Shown here: positions 1 to 9,390 of the stretch, piece by piece
Position numbering within the stretch: position 1 is the stretch's first letter
Layout: each line of letters begins with the position of its first letter
Source of the DNA: Planctomycetota bacterium
GTDB lineage: Bacteria > Planctomycetota > Planctomycetia > Gemmatales > Gemmataceae
Direction: 5' to 3'
DNA: 64,000 nt
NCBI GenBank assembly: GCA_021413735.1
Contig: JAIOPV010000272.1
Location: forward strand, 1-64,000
The notes under the pieces: generated by a model
The model's input: the letters and a program-made list of their open reading frames with translations, nothing else
What the model was told of the DNA's origin: nothing
Databases searched by the model: none
Translations under genes and position numbers: made by a program

Positions 1-148
1 CTTCGGCGTACTGGGTCGCCTCGATCAGACTCCGGATCTTGGCGAGTTCTTTTTCCTGGTTGGCTGCTGGCGGTTGCCCGACCGCCGACCCAATGAGCAC
101 TGTAATCCCCGCCAGAGCGATAAGCCCGCTCGCCACATGCCGAATCAT
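1..148 (-). CDS. N-terminus of a secreted protein (cut by window edge)
   Basis: Forty-nine codons of a minus-strand gene that runs off the left edge. The start ATG (146-148) is preceded by AAGGAG at a normal distance. The first ~25 residues (basic IRH, hydrophobic SGLIALAGITVLIGSAVG, then QPP) look like a cleavable signal peptide, followed by a charged helical stretch (EKELAKIRSLIE). It lies 92 bp downstream of the large secreted repeat protein on the same strand, so the two are probably co-transcribed. The family cannot be told from this fragment. Confidence 0.7.
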   Translation of the reverse strand, partial: MIRHVASGLIALAGITVLIGSAVGQPPAANQEKELAKIRSLIEATQYAE

Positions 149-240
149 TGGGGCGCTCCTTGGAGGTTGTCTTGGGGAACCTTTAGCGAGCGAGGAGCAG
201 GAACTCCTCGCTCGCGGCGCAGATCGCATTGCTGCGTCGG

Positions 241-3200
241 TCACTCGGGCGCCGGACGTTCGTTGAAGAACTTCCCGCCTGCGTCCTTGTAGCCTTTCTT
301 GATCGCCGGGTACTTGTCGAGGAAGTCGCAATAGCGATTCCACACCTCGGAGTTAATCAACTCGGTGCCCGCCTTGACTGGCACCGGTTTCCCACCGGCA
401 CCGGGGACCATCTTGATCTCGTTGAACTTGTGAAGGTTTTCCAGGTCGAAGACCTTCTTGCCGATCGTCTCGGCGCTCGTCGTGGCTTTCGCGGGATCCT
501 TGATGAGCTGAGTATTGGCCGTCGCCACGACTCGCTGGATTTCAAAGTACGCATCGTAGAAGTGGCTCTTGGCCGCCTTCACTGCCTCCGGCGACGAGTC
601 GGGTTTCAGTTGCTTGATACCAGCCTGAGCGTACTGGAACAGCGTCGTCCACTCCTTGAGAGCTTTGCCCCACTCGGCGTTGGCTTCCTTCGGAGTCGTA
701 ATCGCCGCGGCCTTGAGCTCGTACAACTTGGCGAGTTCCTTTCGGAAATCGAGGCTACCGGAGGCGTAGCCCGGCTTGGCCGAGTCGCCGATGGCCACGT
801 GAAGCATCTTCTCGGCTTCGCCGTAGTCCGCCAGCCCGATGAGGCTCTTGATGATGTACAACTGGGCGAAGCGGTATGTGCCAATTTCTTTGCTAATCTG
901 GCCGCGAACTTCCTGCGGGAAGTCTTCGAGTTTCTTCTTGTCCCAGTCCGCGACGCTTGGTGGCTTGATCTTCCGGAACTCGGCCATCGCGTTCTTGAAC
1001 TCACTGATCTGGTAGAACGTCGTGCCGAGGAACAGGATCGTCGGAATCGGCAGATCCTTGATCGCCGTGAACTCCTTCAGCAAGAGGTTCAACCCAGCGC
1101 CGAGGTCGGCGGCTTCTTTGACCTTGTTGACCTTCTTCAATTCAGAAATCTGTGCGGCCAACTCGCGAGCCATGAACTCCAGTGCGGACTGGTTCGTCTC
1201 GATGCCGCCGCCTGCTTTCTTAAGCAGATCGAGCATCTTCTCGGCTTCGTCCTTGTTGCCCTGAACGCAACGGAGCTTGAACCCAACCATCACGATGTCG
1301 CGGCGAATCCGGTCGATGCCCGCTGCCAGCGCGGCAACGTTTCGCTTCCGCAGCGCGACCGGTTCTGGATCGCCCGCGTCTCCGGGCGTGTTGTCCCACT
1401 TCTTCATGGCCTCGTCGTAGAGCGGCTTCGACACGTCGGCGGTCGCGGTCGTGATGATGCCGCCGGCTTCGTCGAACTTCTTGTCGTCCACCAGAGTCTT
1501 GGCTCGCAGATACAGAGATCGCGTGCGAAGGTCGATTGCCTGGTGGGTCAGTTCGAGGCCATCGAGCGTCGGCTTGCCGTCCTTCTGGCAAACGCTGAAC
1601 GTCGGAATGGCCGCGATCAGATCGTCTGCCACGGCGAGGGCACTGTCGTAACCGGGGGTCTTCTTTTCGGTTTCTTCGTCGGCTCGGCTCTGCGTGAGGT
1701 ACAGGAAGGCCAACCGCAGGCGGCAGCCAACGTAACCCTGAACGTCTTCCTTGCTGGCGGAGAGTGCGGGCTTGTTCACTCGCGACAAATCCCCCACAGC
1801 CTGCCGGAAGACAGCCAGCTTCCGTTCCTTGGACAAAACGATGGCGTCCTTGTCTCGCGGATTGATGAGGCCGCTCGCCACGGAGCCTTCAAACTGCCGG
1901 GCCGCGAGCAAGTTACTGTAGCCCGGGCGAATCTTGGTCAGGATTTGGAACGCCTGATCGAGCTTGCCGTCGTCGCGGAGCAGGAACGCGAGGCGGTGAC
2001 GGGCATTGTCGGTCGCGGAATCGTTCGGGAACTTCTCATCGAGGAACTGAGCGACCACAATCGCCCGTTCCCGGTCGGCCTTGCGAGCCGCAGCAACGGC
2101 CGCAGCAATCGCTTCCTGCTTATCTGGATCAGTACCCGGATCACTCTTAATCTTGGCGGACGCGATGGTGTACCCGTTGAGCGCCATCAACCCGGCGGTC
2201 GCGGCTTTTCCACCTGTCGATTTGACTGTGCGAGCGATGTGTTCGCCGAGCACCGCTGCCTGGTGAGGCATGTCGTTCGTCTGGTAGAAGTACACGAGCC
2301 GCAGGAGGTTGTCGGTGACGTCGGCGGGTGGGTCGCGTTCGGTTGCGAGTTCACGGGCACGTTCGAGCAGAGCGATCACGTGGCCCTTGCGATCTTTGAC
2401 CTCGGCTTCGAGCAGCATGATGTTCGCCTTCTGCTTCGTGCCGATCCAGAACGGAGCTGCGTCGTCTTCTTCGACTTGCGCTCCGTCGAGCGCCTTGTCG
2501 GCGTCGTTCATCTTGGCCATCTGAATGAGCGCGGCCATTTGAGCGGTTTCAAACGTCGGGTACTCGCTCAGTGGCTTGTCGGCTTCGCCCAGCAACCGAC
2601 GCACAACATACATGCGATTCTTGGCTGAACGGTCCGTGTAGTCGTGGTCGAACTGACTGAGCGAGCGATAGCGCTTCTCGGCTTCATCGAAGTGGTTGCG
2701 GGCACCGTCGGGCAGTTTCGCGCCCGGAGCGAGCTTTTGGATGGCAATCATCCCCTCCCGTTGCAGAACGAACGCGAGATAGTATCGGGCGGCGATGACT
2801 TCGGGCGGCGGCTTCTGCGAGTTGCCATAACGGCTTACCCACCCACGAAGCTGTTGCTCGACTGCCGTGAGCTTGGCGGTTTCGTTGGTCAGGATCGCGT
2901 CGAGGTAAGCTCGGCGAATCTGGAAGAATCGCACGAGTCGTTTGCCTTCTTCAGCTTCGAGGCGAGGCTCTTTCAGGATGGCATTGAACTCAGCCAGCGC
3001 GTCGGGGTGCTTGGCCTGGTCGGCGAGAACTTCGGCCATCCAGGCTTTGCCGATCCACACCGTTCGGCTGGTGGGCGGTCCCTTGGCAAGATCCTCGAAC
3101 CGTTTGCGGGCTTTTTCGAGGTAGTTGTCGCGTGCGAGTTGATCCTTGGCATTCGTGAGCACGAATGTGTCCGACAAGTAATACTCGTTGAGGGCAGCGG

Positions 3201-3801
3201 ACAGGTCGGCGTCGAACATCTGGCGTGAGAGGGTCGCCCGTTGCGGGTCGTTCGGGGGCAGCGCATCGAGTTTGGCCTTCATCTGCGTCGCAGCGGCTGC
3301 GAACCGCGTTGATGCATTCAAGAACAGCGGCCGAGCCTTTTCGAGTTCCGCCTTTTGTTTCGCGATAGCGGCGTCGTGGCCCGCGTCGTCCTTCGGAGGA
3401 ACATCCATTCGGCGGGCGCGGTTTAACTGCGACTTCGCTTCGACCTGTGTGAGTTTGGCGAGGGCCAGCGACGCCTCGGAGGCACGCGGATGGTTCGCAC
3501 TCGTGGCGAGAAAGTTATCGAAGGCGACCTTCGCCTCGTTAATCATGCTGGTGCGGGTGCCTTCATCGGGTTCATCTTCGGCCGATTCCAGTAGGCACTT
3601 GGCCCGTTCGAGGGGCAACATCGACTTTTCGGTCGCATTCAGCCGAGGTTCGATTTCTTTGAGATATTCGAGTGCGAGTTCCGGGAATCCGGCTTCGCGA
3701 ATACCTCCAACGAGTTCGAGTGGCGAGGGTGCCTGGGCAGCGGCAGGCCCGGCTGTGGCAAAGAGAATAGCCGCGGACCAGAACAACTGGCGGGACGACA
3801 T
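241..3801 (-). CDS. Large secreted helical-repeat (TPR-like) protein
   Basis: An 1186-residue protein starting at ATG 3801 with GGGAG about 10 nt upstream. A signal peptide (hydrophobic FWSAAILFATAGPAAA, probable cleavage after AQA near residue 23) sends it out of the cytoplasm. The rest is almost entirely alanine/leucine/lysine-rich amphipathic helix pairs with TPR-like spacing, for example ALEYLKEI..RL near the N-terminus and repeated 'A..LAKLYELKAAA' segments near the C-terminus. No catalytic motif was seen. TPR-type superhelices are scaffolds, so a role in assembling an envelope complex is a reasonable guess and no more. The next minus-strand gene (1-148) is also secreted and follows after 92 bp. 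Confidence 0.8.
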   Translation of the reverse strand: MSSRQLFWSAAILFATAGPAAAQAPSPLELVGGIREAGFPELALEYLKEIEPRLNATEKSMLPLERAKCLLESAEDEPDEGTRTSMINEAKVAFDNFLATSANHPRASEASLALAKLTQVEAKSQLNRARRMDVPPKDDAGHDAAIAKQKAELEKARPLFLNASTRFAAAATQMKAKLDALPPNDPQRATLSRQMFDADLSAALNEYYLSDTFVLTNAKDQLARDNYLEKARKRFEDLAKGPPTSRTVWIGKAWMAEVLADQAKHPDALAEFNAILKEPRLEAEEGKRLVRFFQIRRAYLDAILTNETAKLTAVEQQLRGWVSRYGNSQKPPPEVIAARYYLAFVLQREGMIAIQKLAPGAKLPDGARNHFDEAEKRYRSLSQFDHDYTDRSAKNRMYVVRRLLGEADKPLSEYPTFETAQMAALIQMAKMNDADKALDGAQVEEDDAAPFWIGTKQKANIMLLEAEVKDRKGHVIALLERARELATERDPPADVTDNLLRLVYFYQTNDMPHQAAVLGEHIARTVKSTGGKAATAGLMALNGYTIASAKIKSDPGTDPDKQEAIAAAVAAARKADRERAIVVAQFLDEKFPNDSATDNARHRLAFLLRDDGKLDQAFQILTKIRPGYSNLLAARQFEGSVASGLINPRDKDAIVLSKERKLAVFRQAVGDLSRVNKPALSASKEDVQGYVGCRLRLAFLYLTQSRADEETEKKTPGYDSALAVADDLIAAIPTFSVCQKDGKPTLDGLELTHQAIDLRTRSLYLRAKTLVDDKKFDEAGGIITTATADVSKPLYDEAMKKWDNTPGDAGDPEPVALRKRNVAALAAGIDRIRRDIVMVGFKLRCVQGNKDEAEKMLDLLKKAGGGIETNQSALEFMARELAAQISELKKVNKVKEAADLGAGLNLLLKEFTAIKDLPIPTILFLGTTFYQISEFKNAMAEFRKIKPPSVADWDKKKLEDFPQEVRGQISKEIGTYRFAQLYIIKSLIGLADYGEAEKMLHVAIGDSAKPGYASGSLDFRKELAKLYELKAAAITTPKEANAEWGKALKEWTTLFQYAQAGIKQLKPDSSPEAVKAAKSHFYDAYFEIQRVVATANTQLIKDPAKATTSAETIGKKVFDLENLHKFNEIKMVPGAGGKPVPVKAGTELINSEVWNRYCDFLDKYPAIKKGYKDAGGKFFNERPAPE

Positions 3802-4247
3802 GATGGATGCTCCCGGAGCAATGACGGGTGAACGTAGAGAAAGTGGCGACCGTTCTTTGACGGTTTAGCCGATCATTCGGTTCCACCTAATGATTCTGAC
3901 GGGATGAGTGCCTGCGTCAAGAGGCCACTTGTCCGAACGTGCCGAATGTCCGCGGAATGAACAGAGCCTTGCGAGCCACGGGGTTTATCCCCGTGGTCTT
4001 CTCACACGAGCAAAGACCAAGGGGATAAACCCCATGGCTCGCAATCTTCAACTCGGCGAGCAAGTCCATTCTGGGTGTCCAGTTACATTCGCGGCACGGA
4101 ATTTTCAGGTTTTCCGGCTTTGCCGAGTTTACCGCGGATGCTGCGGTCTGTATTGACCCAGTTTTCCCACATTCTTAGAGTGAACATCTTGACCCGGCGT
4201 GTCCGGCGGCGTCAATGCGCACCAGTTCGACGGCAGGAGGACGGCTG
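3802..4247. other. 446-bp intergenic region between the repeat protein and secA
   Basis: The two flanking genes are divergent, so this stretch should hold both promoters. The strongest structure in it is the long inverted repeat at 3971-4042, described separately. A possible 82-codon reading frame starting GTG at 3908 runs through that palindrome and shows no protein-like pattern, so I do not call it. The secA ribosome binding site (CAGGAGG, 4234-4240) marks the right end. Confidence 0.6.
3971..4042. repeat. Long imperfect inverted repeat, REP-like
   Basis: Two 30-bp arms (3971-4000 and 4013-4042) are reverse complements with two mismatches, separated by 12 bp. Each arm also contains its own smaller palindrome, CCACGGGG-TTTAT-CCCCGTGG in the left arm, so the element can fold as one long hairpin or as two small ones. 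This nested design is typical of palindromic repeats dispersed through high-GC genomes. It lies between divergent promoters, not at a gene end, which makes a pure terminator role less likely. Confidence 0.75.
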
Positions 4248-7200
4248 ATGGCGACCGCGACCCAGAAGGCAAATTCCGGCATGGAATCCGGGTTCTTTGA
4301 ACGCATTGGAGACAAGTTCAACTCGTTTGTCGAGGGCTGCGTTGGCCTCATTTCCCGAATGATGGGCGGTTCCTCCGACGAACGAACCGCAAAAGCGCTC
4401 GGCTTCTATCGGCCGAAGGGGGCCGAGGTTCACACCGTCACGCCGGGTTCGGTGCTGTTCAAGATCAACGCACTCGAAGACAAGATGAAGGCGCTGACCG
4501 ACGACGAACTCAAAGCGCAGACGATCAAGTTCCGCGAACGGCTCGCGAAAGGCGAATCGCTCGACAGCCTGTTGCCGGAAGCGTTCGCGGCGTGTCGAGA
4601 AGCTGCCCGCCGCACCAAGAACATGCGGCACTACGACACTCAGATGGTTGGCGGGGCCGTTCTGCACGGTTACCTCACCGGTCGTGGGGCCATCGCCGAA
4701 ATGGTTACCGGTGAAGGCAAGACGCTCGTGGCCACGCTGCCCGCGTATCTGAACGCGATCAGCGGCGAAGGCGTCCACGTCGTCACCGTGAACGATTACC
4801 TCGCTCGCCGTGACTGCGAGTGGATGCTGCCGATTTACAACGCCCTCGGCGTCTCAGCGGCGTACATTCAGTCGGACATCGAGCCGGAAGCCCGTCGCCA
4901 CGCTTACGAGTGCGACATTACCTACGGCACCAGCAGCGAATTCGGGTTCGACTATCTCCGCGACAACATGAAGACGGCCCGGTTCGACGACACCGGCTAT
5001 CACGCTTACTACCGGCAGGTTCAACGCAGCCACAACTACTCGATCATCGACGAAGTCGACAACATCCTGATCGACGAAGCACGAACGCCGCTCATCATCA
5101 GCGGCCCCGCGTTCTCGGACGCCAAACGCTTTGCGGAAGCCGACAAGGTTGCTCGCGCACTCACGGAAATCGAACGCAAGGCCCGCAAGGAGTTGGTCGC
5201 TGAAGGCACCACGGTCAAGGCGACCGGCTCCGAAGGCGACGGACTTATCACCCTTGGACCGATCGACCCGAGCCGCGTTGACCCCGCGAACCCGCCGCCC
5301 AAGGGCGTCTACTTCGAGATCAAGGAAAAGGAACGCACCTGTCACCTCACCGACATCGGCGTGCGTGAAGCGGAAAAGCTCGCGGGCGTCGAGAGCTTCT
5401 ACACCGCCGGGAACATGGAGTGGCCGCACCTCATCGACAACTCGTTGAAGGCGCACCACCTGTATCACCGCGACCGCGACTACATGATCGACAAAGATGC
5501 TCGCGAGAACAACGAGCTGAGCATCGTCATCATCGACTCGCACACTGGTCGCGCCATGTACGGCCGGCAGTGGTCGGATGGCTTGCATCAAGCGGTTGAA
5601 GCGAAGCACATCAAGGACGGCGTGCAGATCAAGCAAGAAACGCAGACGATGGCAACGGTCACGTTGCAGAACTTCTTCAAGCTGTACAAGAAGCTCGGCG
5701 GCATGACCGGCACCGCGAAGACCGAAGAATCCGAGTTCTGGAAGATCTACAAGCTCGACGTGGTTCGCATTCCGACGAACAAGCCGTTGCGTCGAATCGA
5801 GCACCGCGACCTCGTGTACCGCACCGACAAGGAGAAGTGGGACGCCGTTCTGAACGAAGTCGAAGAGACGCACAAGAGCGGCCGCCCCGTGCTGATCGGC
5901 ACCAAGGACGTCGATAAGAGCGAGAAGCTGTCGCTGATGCTGAAGCGTCGCGGCATCAAGCACGAACTCTTGAACGCCAAGCCCGAGAACGTCGGTCGTG
6001 AGGCTGAGATCGTGGCGCAGGCAGGCCGCATTTCGGCGGTCACGATCAGTACGAACATGGCTGGCCGCGGAACCGACATCATCCTCGGCGGCAACCCCGA
6101 AACGCTCGCGTGGGCACGGCTCAAGCAGCTCAAGGACGCCGACAACCGACCGCTGTACCCGACGCGGCTCGAAGTGCCGAACGACGTCTGGACGAAGACG
6201 GTCAGCGAGATCGAGAACAAGGAGAAGATGAAGGAGGAGGGTCGCAAGGTCGCGGAGATGGGCGGGCTGCACATCGTCGGCACCGAACGCCACGACTCTC
6301 GCCGAATCGACAACCAGCTTCGCGGTCGAGCGGGGCGCCAGGGCGATCCAGGCTCGTCGCGCTTCTATCTCTCCTTGCAAGACGACCTGATGCGAATGTT
6401 CGCGGGCGAGTGGGTCAGCGGCGTGCTGACTCGCCTGGGTATGCAGGAAGGCGAGGCGATCGAATCCGGCATGGTCACGCGGCGCATCGAGAAGGCCCAG
6501 AAGAAGGTCGAAGAATGGCACTTCGAGTCGCGTAAGAACCTGCTCGAAGAAGACGAGGTGATGGACCACCAGCGGAAGCGCATCTATCGCGCACGGCAGG
6601 ACGTTCTCGACGGCAAGAACCCGCGTGCTGAGATTCTCAGCATGATTAAGAGCCAGGTCGCGAAGGTCGCCGACCAGTTCCTCGACACCGATTACGGCCC
6701 GGCGAGCTTCGCCGAGTTCGCTGGCAATCGCCTCGGGATGCAGTTCGCCGCCCGCGACTTCCGTGGTTCTTACGCCGACGCCAGCAATGAAGCCGTGGAG
6801 AAGGCGACGAACGAAGTGCCGACCAAGATTCAGGAGTTGGTCGAGGCGAGCCTGAACCCCGACGAAGACCCGAAAGACTGGGCGTGGGGTGAACTGTGCC
6901 GGGCGTTGAACGCGAAGTACGGCTTCAAGTACACCGAGAAGGAACTGAAGAAGATCGACCCCGACAAGCTCACGGAACTGCTTGTCGCTCAGGGCATCGC
7001 GGCGATGAAGGCCGTCGATCTGACGGAAGGGGCACGCTACCTCGAACCGACTTACGGGGCGTCGGCACTCTCCGATTGGCTGCGGCAGAAGTTCGGCGTG
7101 AAGCTGACCATCGAGGAGATCGCGACGAAGACCGGCGGCGACCTTCACGAGTATCTGTATCAGCGGATTCGGAAGGCGTACCGCGAGAAGGATATCGAGT

Positions 7201-8162
7201 TCCCGGTTCGCGTGGCGATGCAGAACTTCATGGCCGAGAAGTCGCAGGGTAGCGGGCCACGGTACAACCGCGAGGGTCTCTATCAGTGGGCCGTCCAGCG
7301 ACTCGGCACCGCCTTGGCTCTGAAAGCGGGTGGACCGAATGCACTGGCGGGCGAGTCCGGGTTCTTCGCGGCCGGAGCCAAGGCAGTTGAAGCAGAGGGG
7401 CTCTCGGAAGAGTTCAGCCGCACGGAGTCACGTAGCAAGCTCCGCGAGAAGTTGCTGGAGATCGCGCCGAAGGCAGTGCCCGCTGGCGACATCGACGAGA
7501 TCGAGAAGAAGGTGAGCGCTGTCTTCAGCGGCGCAAAAGTGGCGGAGGCCGAGGACGCGAAGGAACTGACCGACTGGGTGAAGACGGAACTGGGGCTGAC
7601 GCTCGACCCGGCGAAGATCAAGGGCATGACCCCCGAGGCCGCCCGCGACACGCTGCTGAACGCCTACGACCAGAAGTATCGTCCAGAGATGCACTCGGTC
7701 GAGCGGACGCTGGTGCTGGAGCAACTCGACAGCGCGTGGAAGTCGCACCTGTTGGTGATGGACAGCTTGAAGTCGGGTGCCCGGCTCGCGGGCTACGCAC
7801 AGGAAGACTACAAGATCGTGTTCAAGCGCGAGGGCATGAAGGAGTTCGACGCGATGTGGGCGGGCATTCGTGACCGCATCACGGAGTCGGTGTTCAAGAT
7901 GGAAGAGATGGGCGACGAGGAAGCACAGCAGGCGTTGTGGGCGGGTGCGCGAGAGTCGCACGCGGCAGCGATCTCGGCTGTGCAGGCTCGACAGGCTCAG
8001 GAGACGGAAGCACAGATGCAGACGAACGCGGGCGGCGAGGTCAAGAAGGTGGAGCCGATCCGCAACATTGGTGCGAAGGTAGGTCGCAATGATCTGTGCC
8101 ACTGCGGCAGCGGCAAGAAGTACAAGAACTGCCACATGAAGATGGAGGCCGGCAAGAAGTAA
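4248..8162 (+). CDS. secA: SecA preprotein translocase ATPase, extended form
   Basis: SecA is the cytosolic motor that pushes unfolded secretory proteins through SecYEG. The start at ATG 4248 is set by CAGGAGG seven bases upstream; an in-frame codon at 4215 lacks such a site. The product is 1304 residues against about 900 in Escherichia coli. Visible parts: NBD1 with Walker A GEGKT at 155-159 and the DEVDNILIDEARTPL block, the preprotein cross-linking domain, NBD2 with TNMAGRGTDI, the helical scaffold (LEQLDSAWKSHLLVMD) and a C-terminal zinc-binding tail with Cys1284, Cys1286, Cys1295 and His1296. The extra length is mostly about 250 residues inserted in the helical wing region, between roughly 800 and 1140. 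No secY lies nearby; adk and map do. Confidence 0.98.
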   Translation: MATATQKANSGMESGFFERIGDKFNSFVEGCVGLISRMMGGSSDERTAKALGFYRPKGAEVHTVTPGSVLFKINALEDKMKALTDDELKAQTIKFRERLAKGESLDSLLPEAFAACREAARRTKNMRHYDTQMVGGAVLHGYLTGRGAIAEMVTGEGKTLVATLPAYLNAISGEGVHVVTVNDYLARRDCEWMLPIYNALGVSAAYIQSDIEPEARRHAYECDITYGTSSEFGFDYLRDNMKTARFDDTGYHAYYRQVQRSHNYSIIDEVDNILIDEARTPLIISGPAFSDAKRFAEADKVARALTEIERKARKELVAEGTTVKATGSEGDGLITLGPIDPSRVDPANPPPKGVYFEIKEKERTCHLTDIGVREAEKLAGVESFYTAGNMEWPHLIDNSLKAHHLYHRDRDYMIDKDARENNELSIVIIDSHTGRAMYGRQWSDGLHQAVEAKHIKDGVQIKQETQTMATVTLQNFFKLYKKLGGMTGTAKTEESEFWKIYKLDVVRIPTNKPLRRIEHRDLVYRTDKEKWDAVLNEVEETHKSGRPVLIGTKDVDKSEKLSLMLKRRGIKHELLNAKPENVGREAEIVAQAGRISAVTISTNMAGRGTDIILGGNPETLAWARLKQLKDADNRPLYPTRLEVPNDVWTKTVSEIENKEKMKEEGRKVAEMGGLHIVGTERHDSRRIDNQLRGRAGRQGDPGSSRFYLSLQDDLMRMFAGEWVSGVLTRLGMQEGEAIESGMVTRRIEKAQKKVEEWHFESRKNLLEEDEVMDHQRKRIYRARQDVLDGKNPRAEILSMIKSQVAKVADQFLDTDYGPASFAEFAGNRLGMQFAARDFRGSYADASNEAVEKATNEVPTKIQELVEASLNPDEDPKDWAWGELCRALNAKYGFKYTEKELKKIDPDKLTELLVAQGIAAMKAVDLTEGARYLEPTYGASALSDWLRQKFGVKLTIEEIATKTGGDLHEYLYQRIRKAYREKDIEFPVRVAMQNFMAEKSQGSGPRYNREGLYQWAVQRLGTALALKAGGPNALAGESGFFAAGAKAVEAEGLSEEFSRTESRSKLREKLLEIAPKAVPAGDIDEIEKKVSAVFSGAKVAEAEDAKELTDWVKTELGLTLDPAKIKGMTPEAARDTLLNAYDQKYRPEMHSVERTLVLEQLDSAWKSHLLVMDSLKSGARLAGYAQEDYKIVFKREGMKEFDAMWAGIRDRITESVFKMEEMGDEEAQQALWAGARESHAAAISAVQARQAQETEAQMQTNAGGEVKKVEPIRNIGAKVGRNDLCHCGSGKKYKNCHMKMEAGKK

Positions 8163-8176
8163 GCGGATCTGGTTTC

Positions 8177-8222
8177 GCCGCTTGCGGCGTAGCGCTCCAA
8201 GGAACGCTACGCCGCAAGCGGC
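8177..8222. repeat. GCCGCTTGCGG-type intergenic palindrome after secA
   Basis: The arms GCCGCTTGCGGCGTAGCG and its reverse complement flank a loop of about ten bases, giving an 18-bp perfect stem. It begins 15 bp after the secA stop, where secA converges on the next minus-strand gene, so it can stop transcription from the left. It is one of four related palindromes in the first 20 kb (see 10990, 13915 and 19645). Confidence 0.8.
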
Positions 8223-8236
8223 AAACTCACGACACG

Positions 8237-8260
8237 AGCCGCGGGATCATTCCCGCGGCT
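8237..8260 (-). terminator. Palindrome containing the stop codon of the 8247 gene
   Basis: Perfect 10-bp arms AGCCGCGGGA and TCCCGCGGCT with a four-base loop. On the minus strand the TGA stop of the 172-residue gene (8247-8249) sits at the loop, so the stem overlaps the last codons. A 3' end hairpin for the minus-strand transcript is the simplest reading; there is no long T tract. Confidence 0.55.
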
Positions 8261-8765
8261 TGTACTTTTCTATCGCCCAATCTGGGACGTAGCCCACGGG
8301 CCACATCGGGCCGAACGCATCCGGCGGGACGTTCGTGTCGTCAGTCCAGCCGTTTGCTTTCGCGAGCTTCCGCAAGCGGTCGAAATCGCGTCGAATGAAT
8401 AGCAATTCGCCGGGGTGCGTCGAGACTCGCAGAATGGCGACGGCAGCATCTGCGACGGTATCGGCAACTACCGCAGTCCCCGCGCGTTGGTTGATCGGCT
8501 GCACCCGCAAGGCACATCTCGCGGCGAACGCAGTTCGCGCCGAGAGGGGCAGCTTCGCGATTTCCTTCTCGCTCGGAAGCAACGGCTTCGGCTTCCTGCG
8601 AGTTCTCGGAGGCGGAAGTTGCCCTGGGCTACCGTCGCCAACGGGAATCAACTGCACAACCTTTATCCCCGGAGGAAGCGGAGGGGTAACGGGATAGCTG
8701 ATGTGCGTGTATTCTCCCCCTGGCAACGGGGGCTTCGGTTTTGGATTTGGAATCACAGTTCTCAC
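8247..8765 (-). CDS. Hypothetical protein with proline-rich N-terminus
   Basis: About 172 residues if translation starts at GTG 8765, which overlaps the TGA stop of the preceding gene (GTGA, 8762-8765), an arrangement typical of translational coupling. Longer in-frame starts up to 8900 would overlap that gene by more than 100 bp. The N-terminal third is rich in Pro and Lys (IPNPKPKPPLPGG, TPPLPPGIK). The C-terminal two thirds are a mixed helix/strand domain with LSARTAFAARCALRV, FDRLRKLAKANGWTDD and a WPVGYVPDWAIEKY tail. I do not recognise the family. The coupling suggests it works with the frameshifted neighbour. Confidence 0.6.
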   Translation of the reverse strand: MRTVIPNPKPKPPLPGGEYTHISYPVTPPLPPGIKVVQLIPVGDGSPGQLPPPRTRRKPKPLLPSEKEIAKLPLSARTAFAARCALRVQPINQRAGTAVVADTVADAAVAILRVSTHPGELLFIRRDFDRLRKLAKANGWTDDTNVPPDAFGPMWPVGYVPDWAIEKYKPRE

Positions 8766-9243
8766 TCCACGACGATGTGGTGGCTCGCGACGTGCGTCCA
8801 CCACTCGCCTCGCCAGGTCGGTTGTTGACGACGAACCAACAGTCTGAACTCGTAACGTCCCCGACGGGGAAGCATCAAGTTGCGGATCGGGAACGGCCAA
8901 CTCACCGCAGGCTGGTTGGCGGGAAAGGGCACGTCACCGAGGTCGTATGGGTCCAAAGGCATCGAGCCTGCGGGATGCGGGACTGGTGTCTCCGACCCAT
9001 TGTCGTTCAGGGCGAACACCAGCAACCCGAATCGGCGGGTCACCGACGTTCTGCCACTGCGACGGTAGAATCGTAGAGCCACATCTCTTCGAGACCAAAC
9101 GGCGGTTCAGCCGCAGGATCGCCGATTTGGAATGTGTAGCTCACTCCTTCGAGAGTGAATGGTAAACGAAGCGTCGCACCTGGGCCGCGTGGGCCTTCGG
9201 GTGAAGCGTGTCGGCACGCCAAGAATACCACGACCTCGAACAT
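8762..9243 (-). pseudogene. Frameshifted small gene (two frames of one protein)
   Basis: The upstream half reads from ATG 9243 (MFEVVVFLACRHASPEG ... GLEEMWLY) and stops at 9040. The downstream half continues in another frame as ALRFYRRSG ... RFGLLVFALNDNG ... GRYEFRLLVRR ... HIVVE and stops at 8762. Both halves read like parts of one compact beta-rich domain ending in a YEFRLLV strand, and the total length (482 nt) is not a multiple of three. The shift lies near 9060-9080, where one frame gives EEMWLYDS and the other ALRFYRR. Either the gene is a recent pseudogene, it uses programmed frameshifting, or an assembly indel is present. The coupled downstream gene looks intact. Confidence 0.5.
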
Positions 9244-9390
9244 CGGGGTGGTCCTCCCAAACACCGAATCCATAATACCCGATCGGTGGGATTTCGCGAG
9301 CGGCCAAACCGCAGCCACTCACCTTGCGAATCGCTCAGCGGCTGACACAATACGCTGATTACTCCCAAACCCTCCCAACCCCAAACACCC

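Noticed and set aside
229-2628. 799-codon open frame on the plus strand
   Set aside because: It is the antisense shadow of the secreted repeat protein, whose minus frame has a signal peptide, ribosome binding site and protein-like pattern; the plus frame is Arg/Val/Leu-rich with no motif.
3908-4156. 82-codon frame upstream of secA
   Set aside because: Starts with GTG without a binding site and runs through the long palindrome; no protein features.
4854-7148. 764-codon open frame on the minus strand
   Set aside because: Antisense to secA in a high-GC gene; the composition (Val/Leu/Arg with no domain pattern) is the usual shadow effect.
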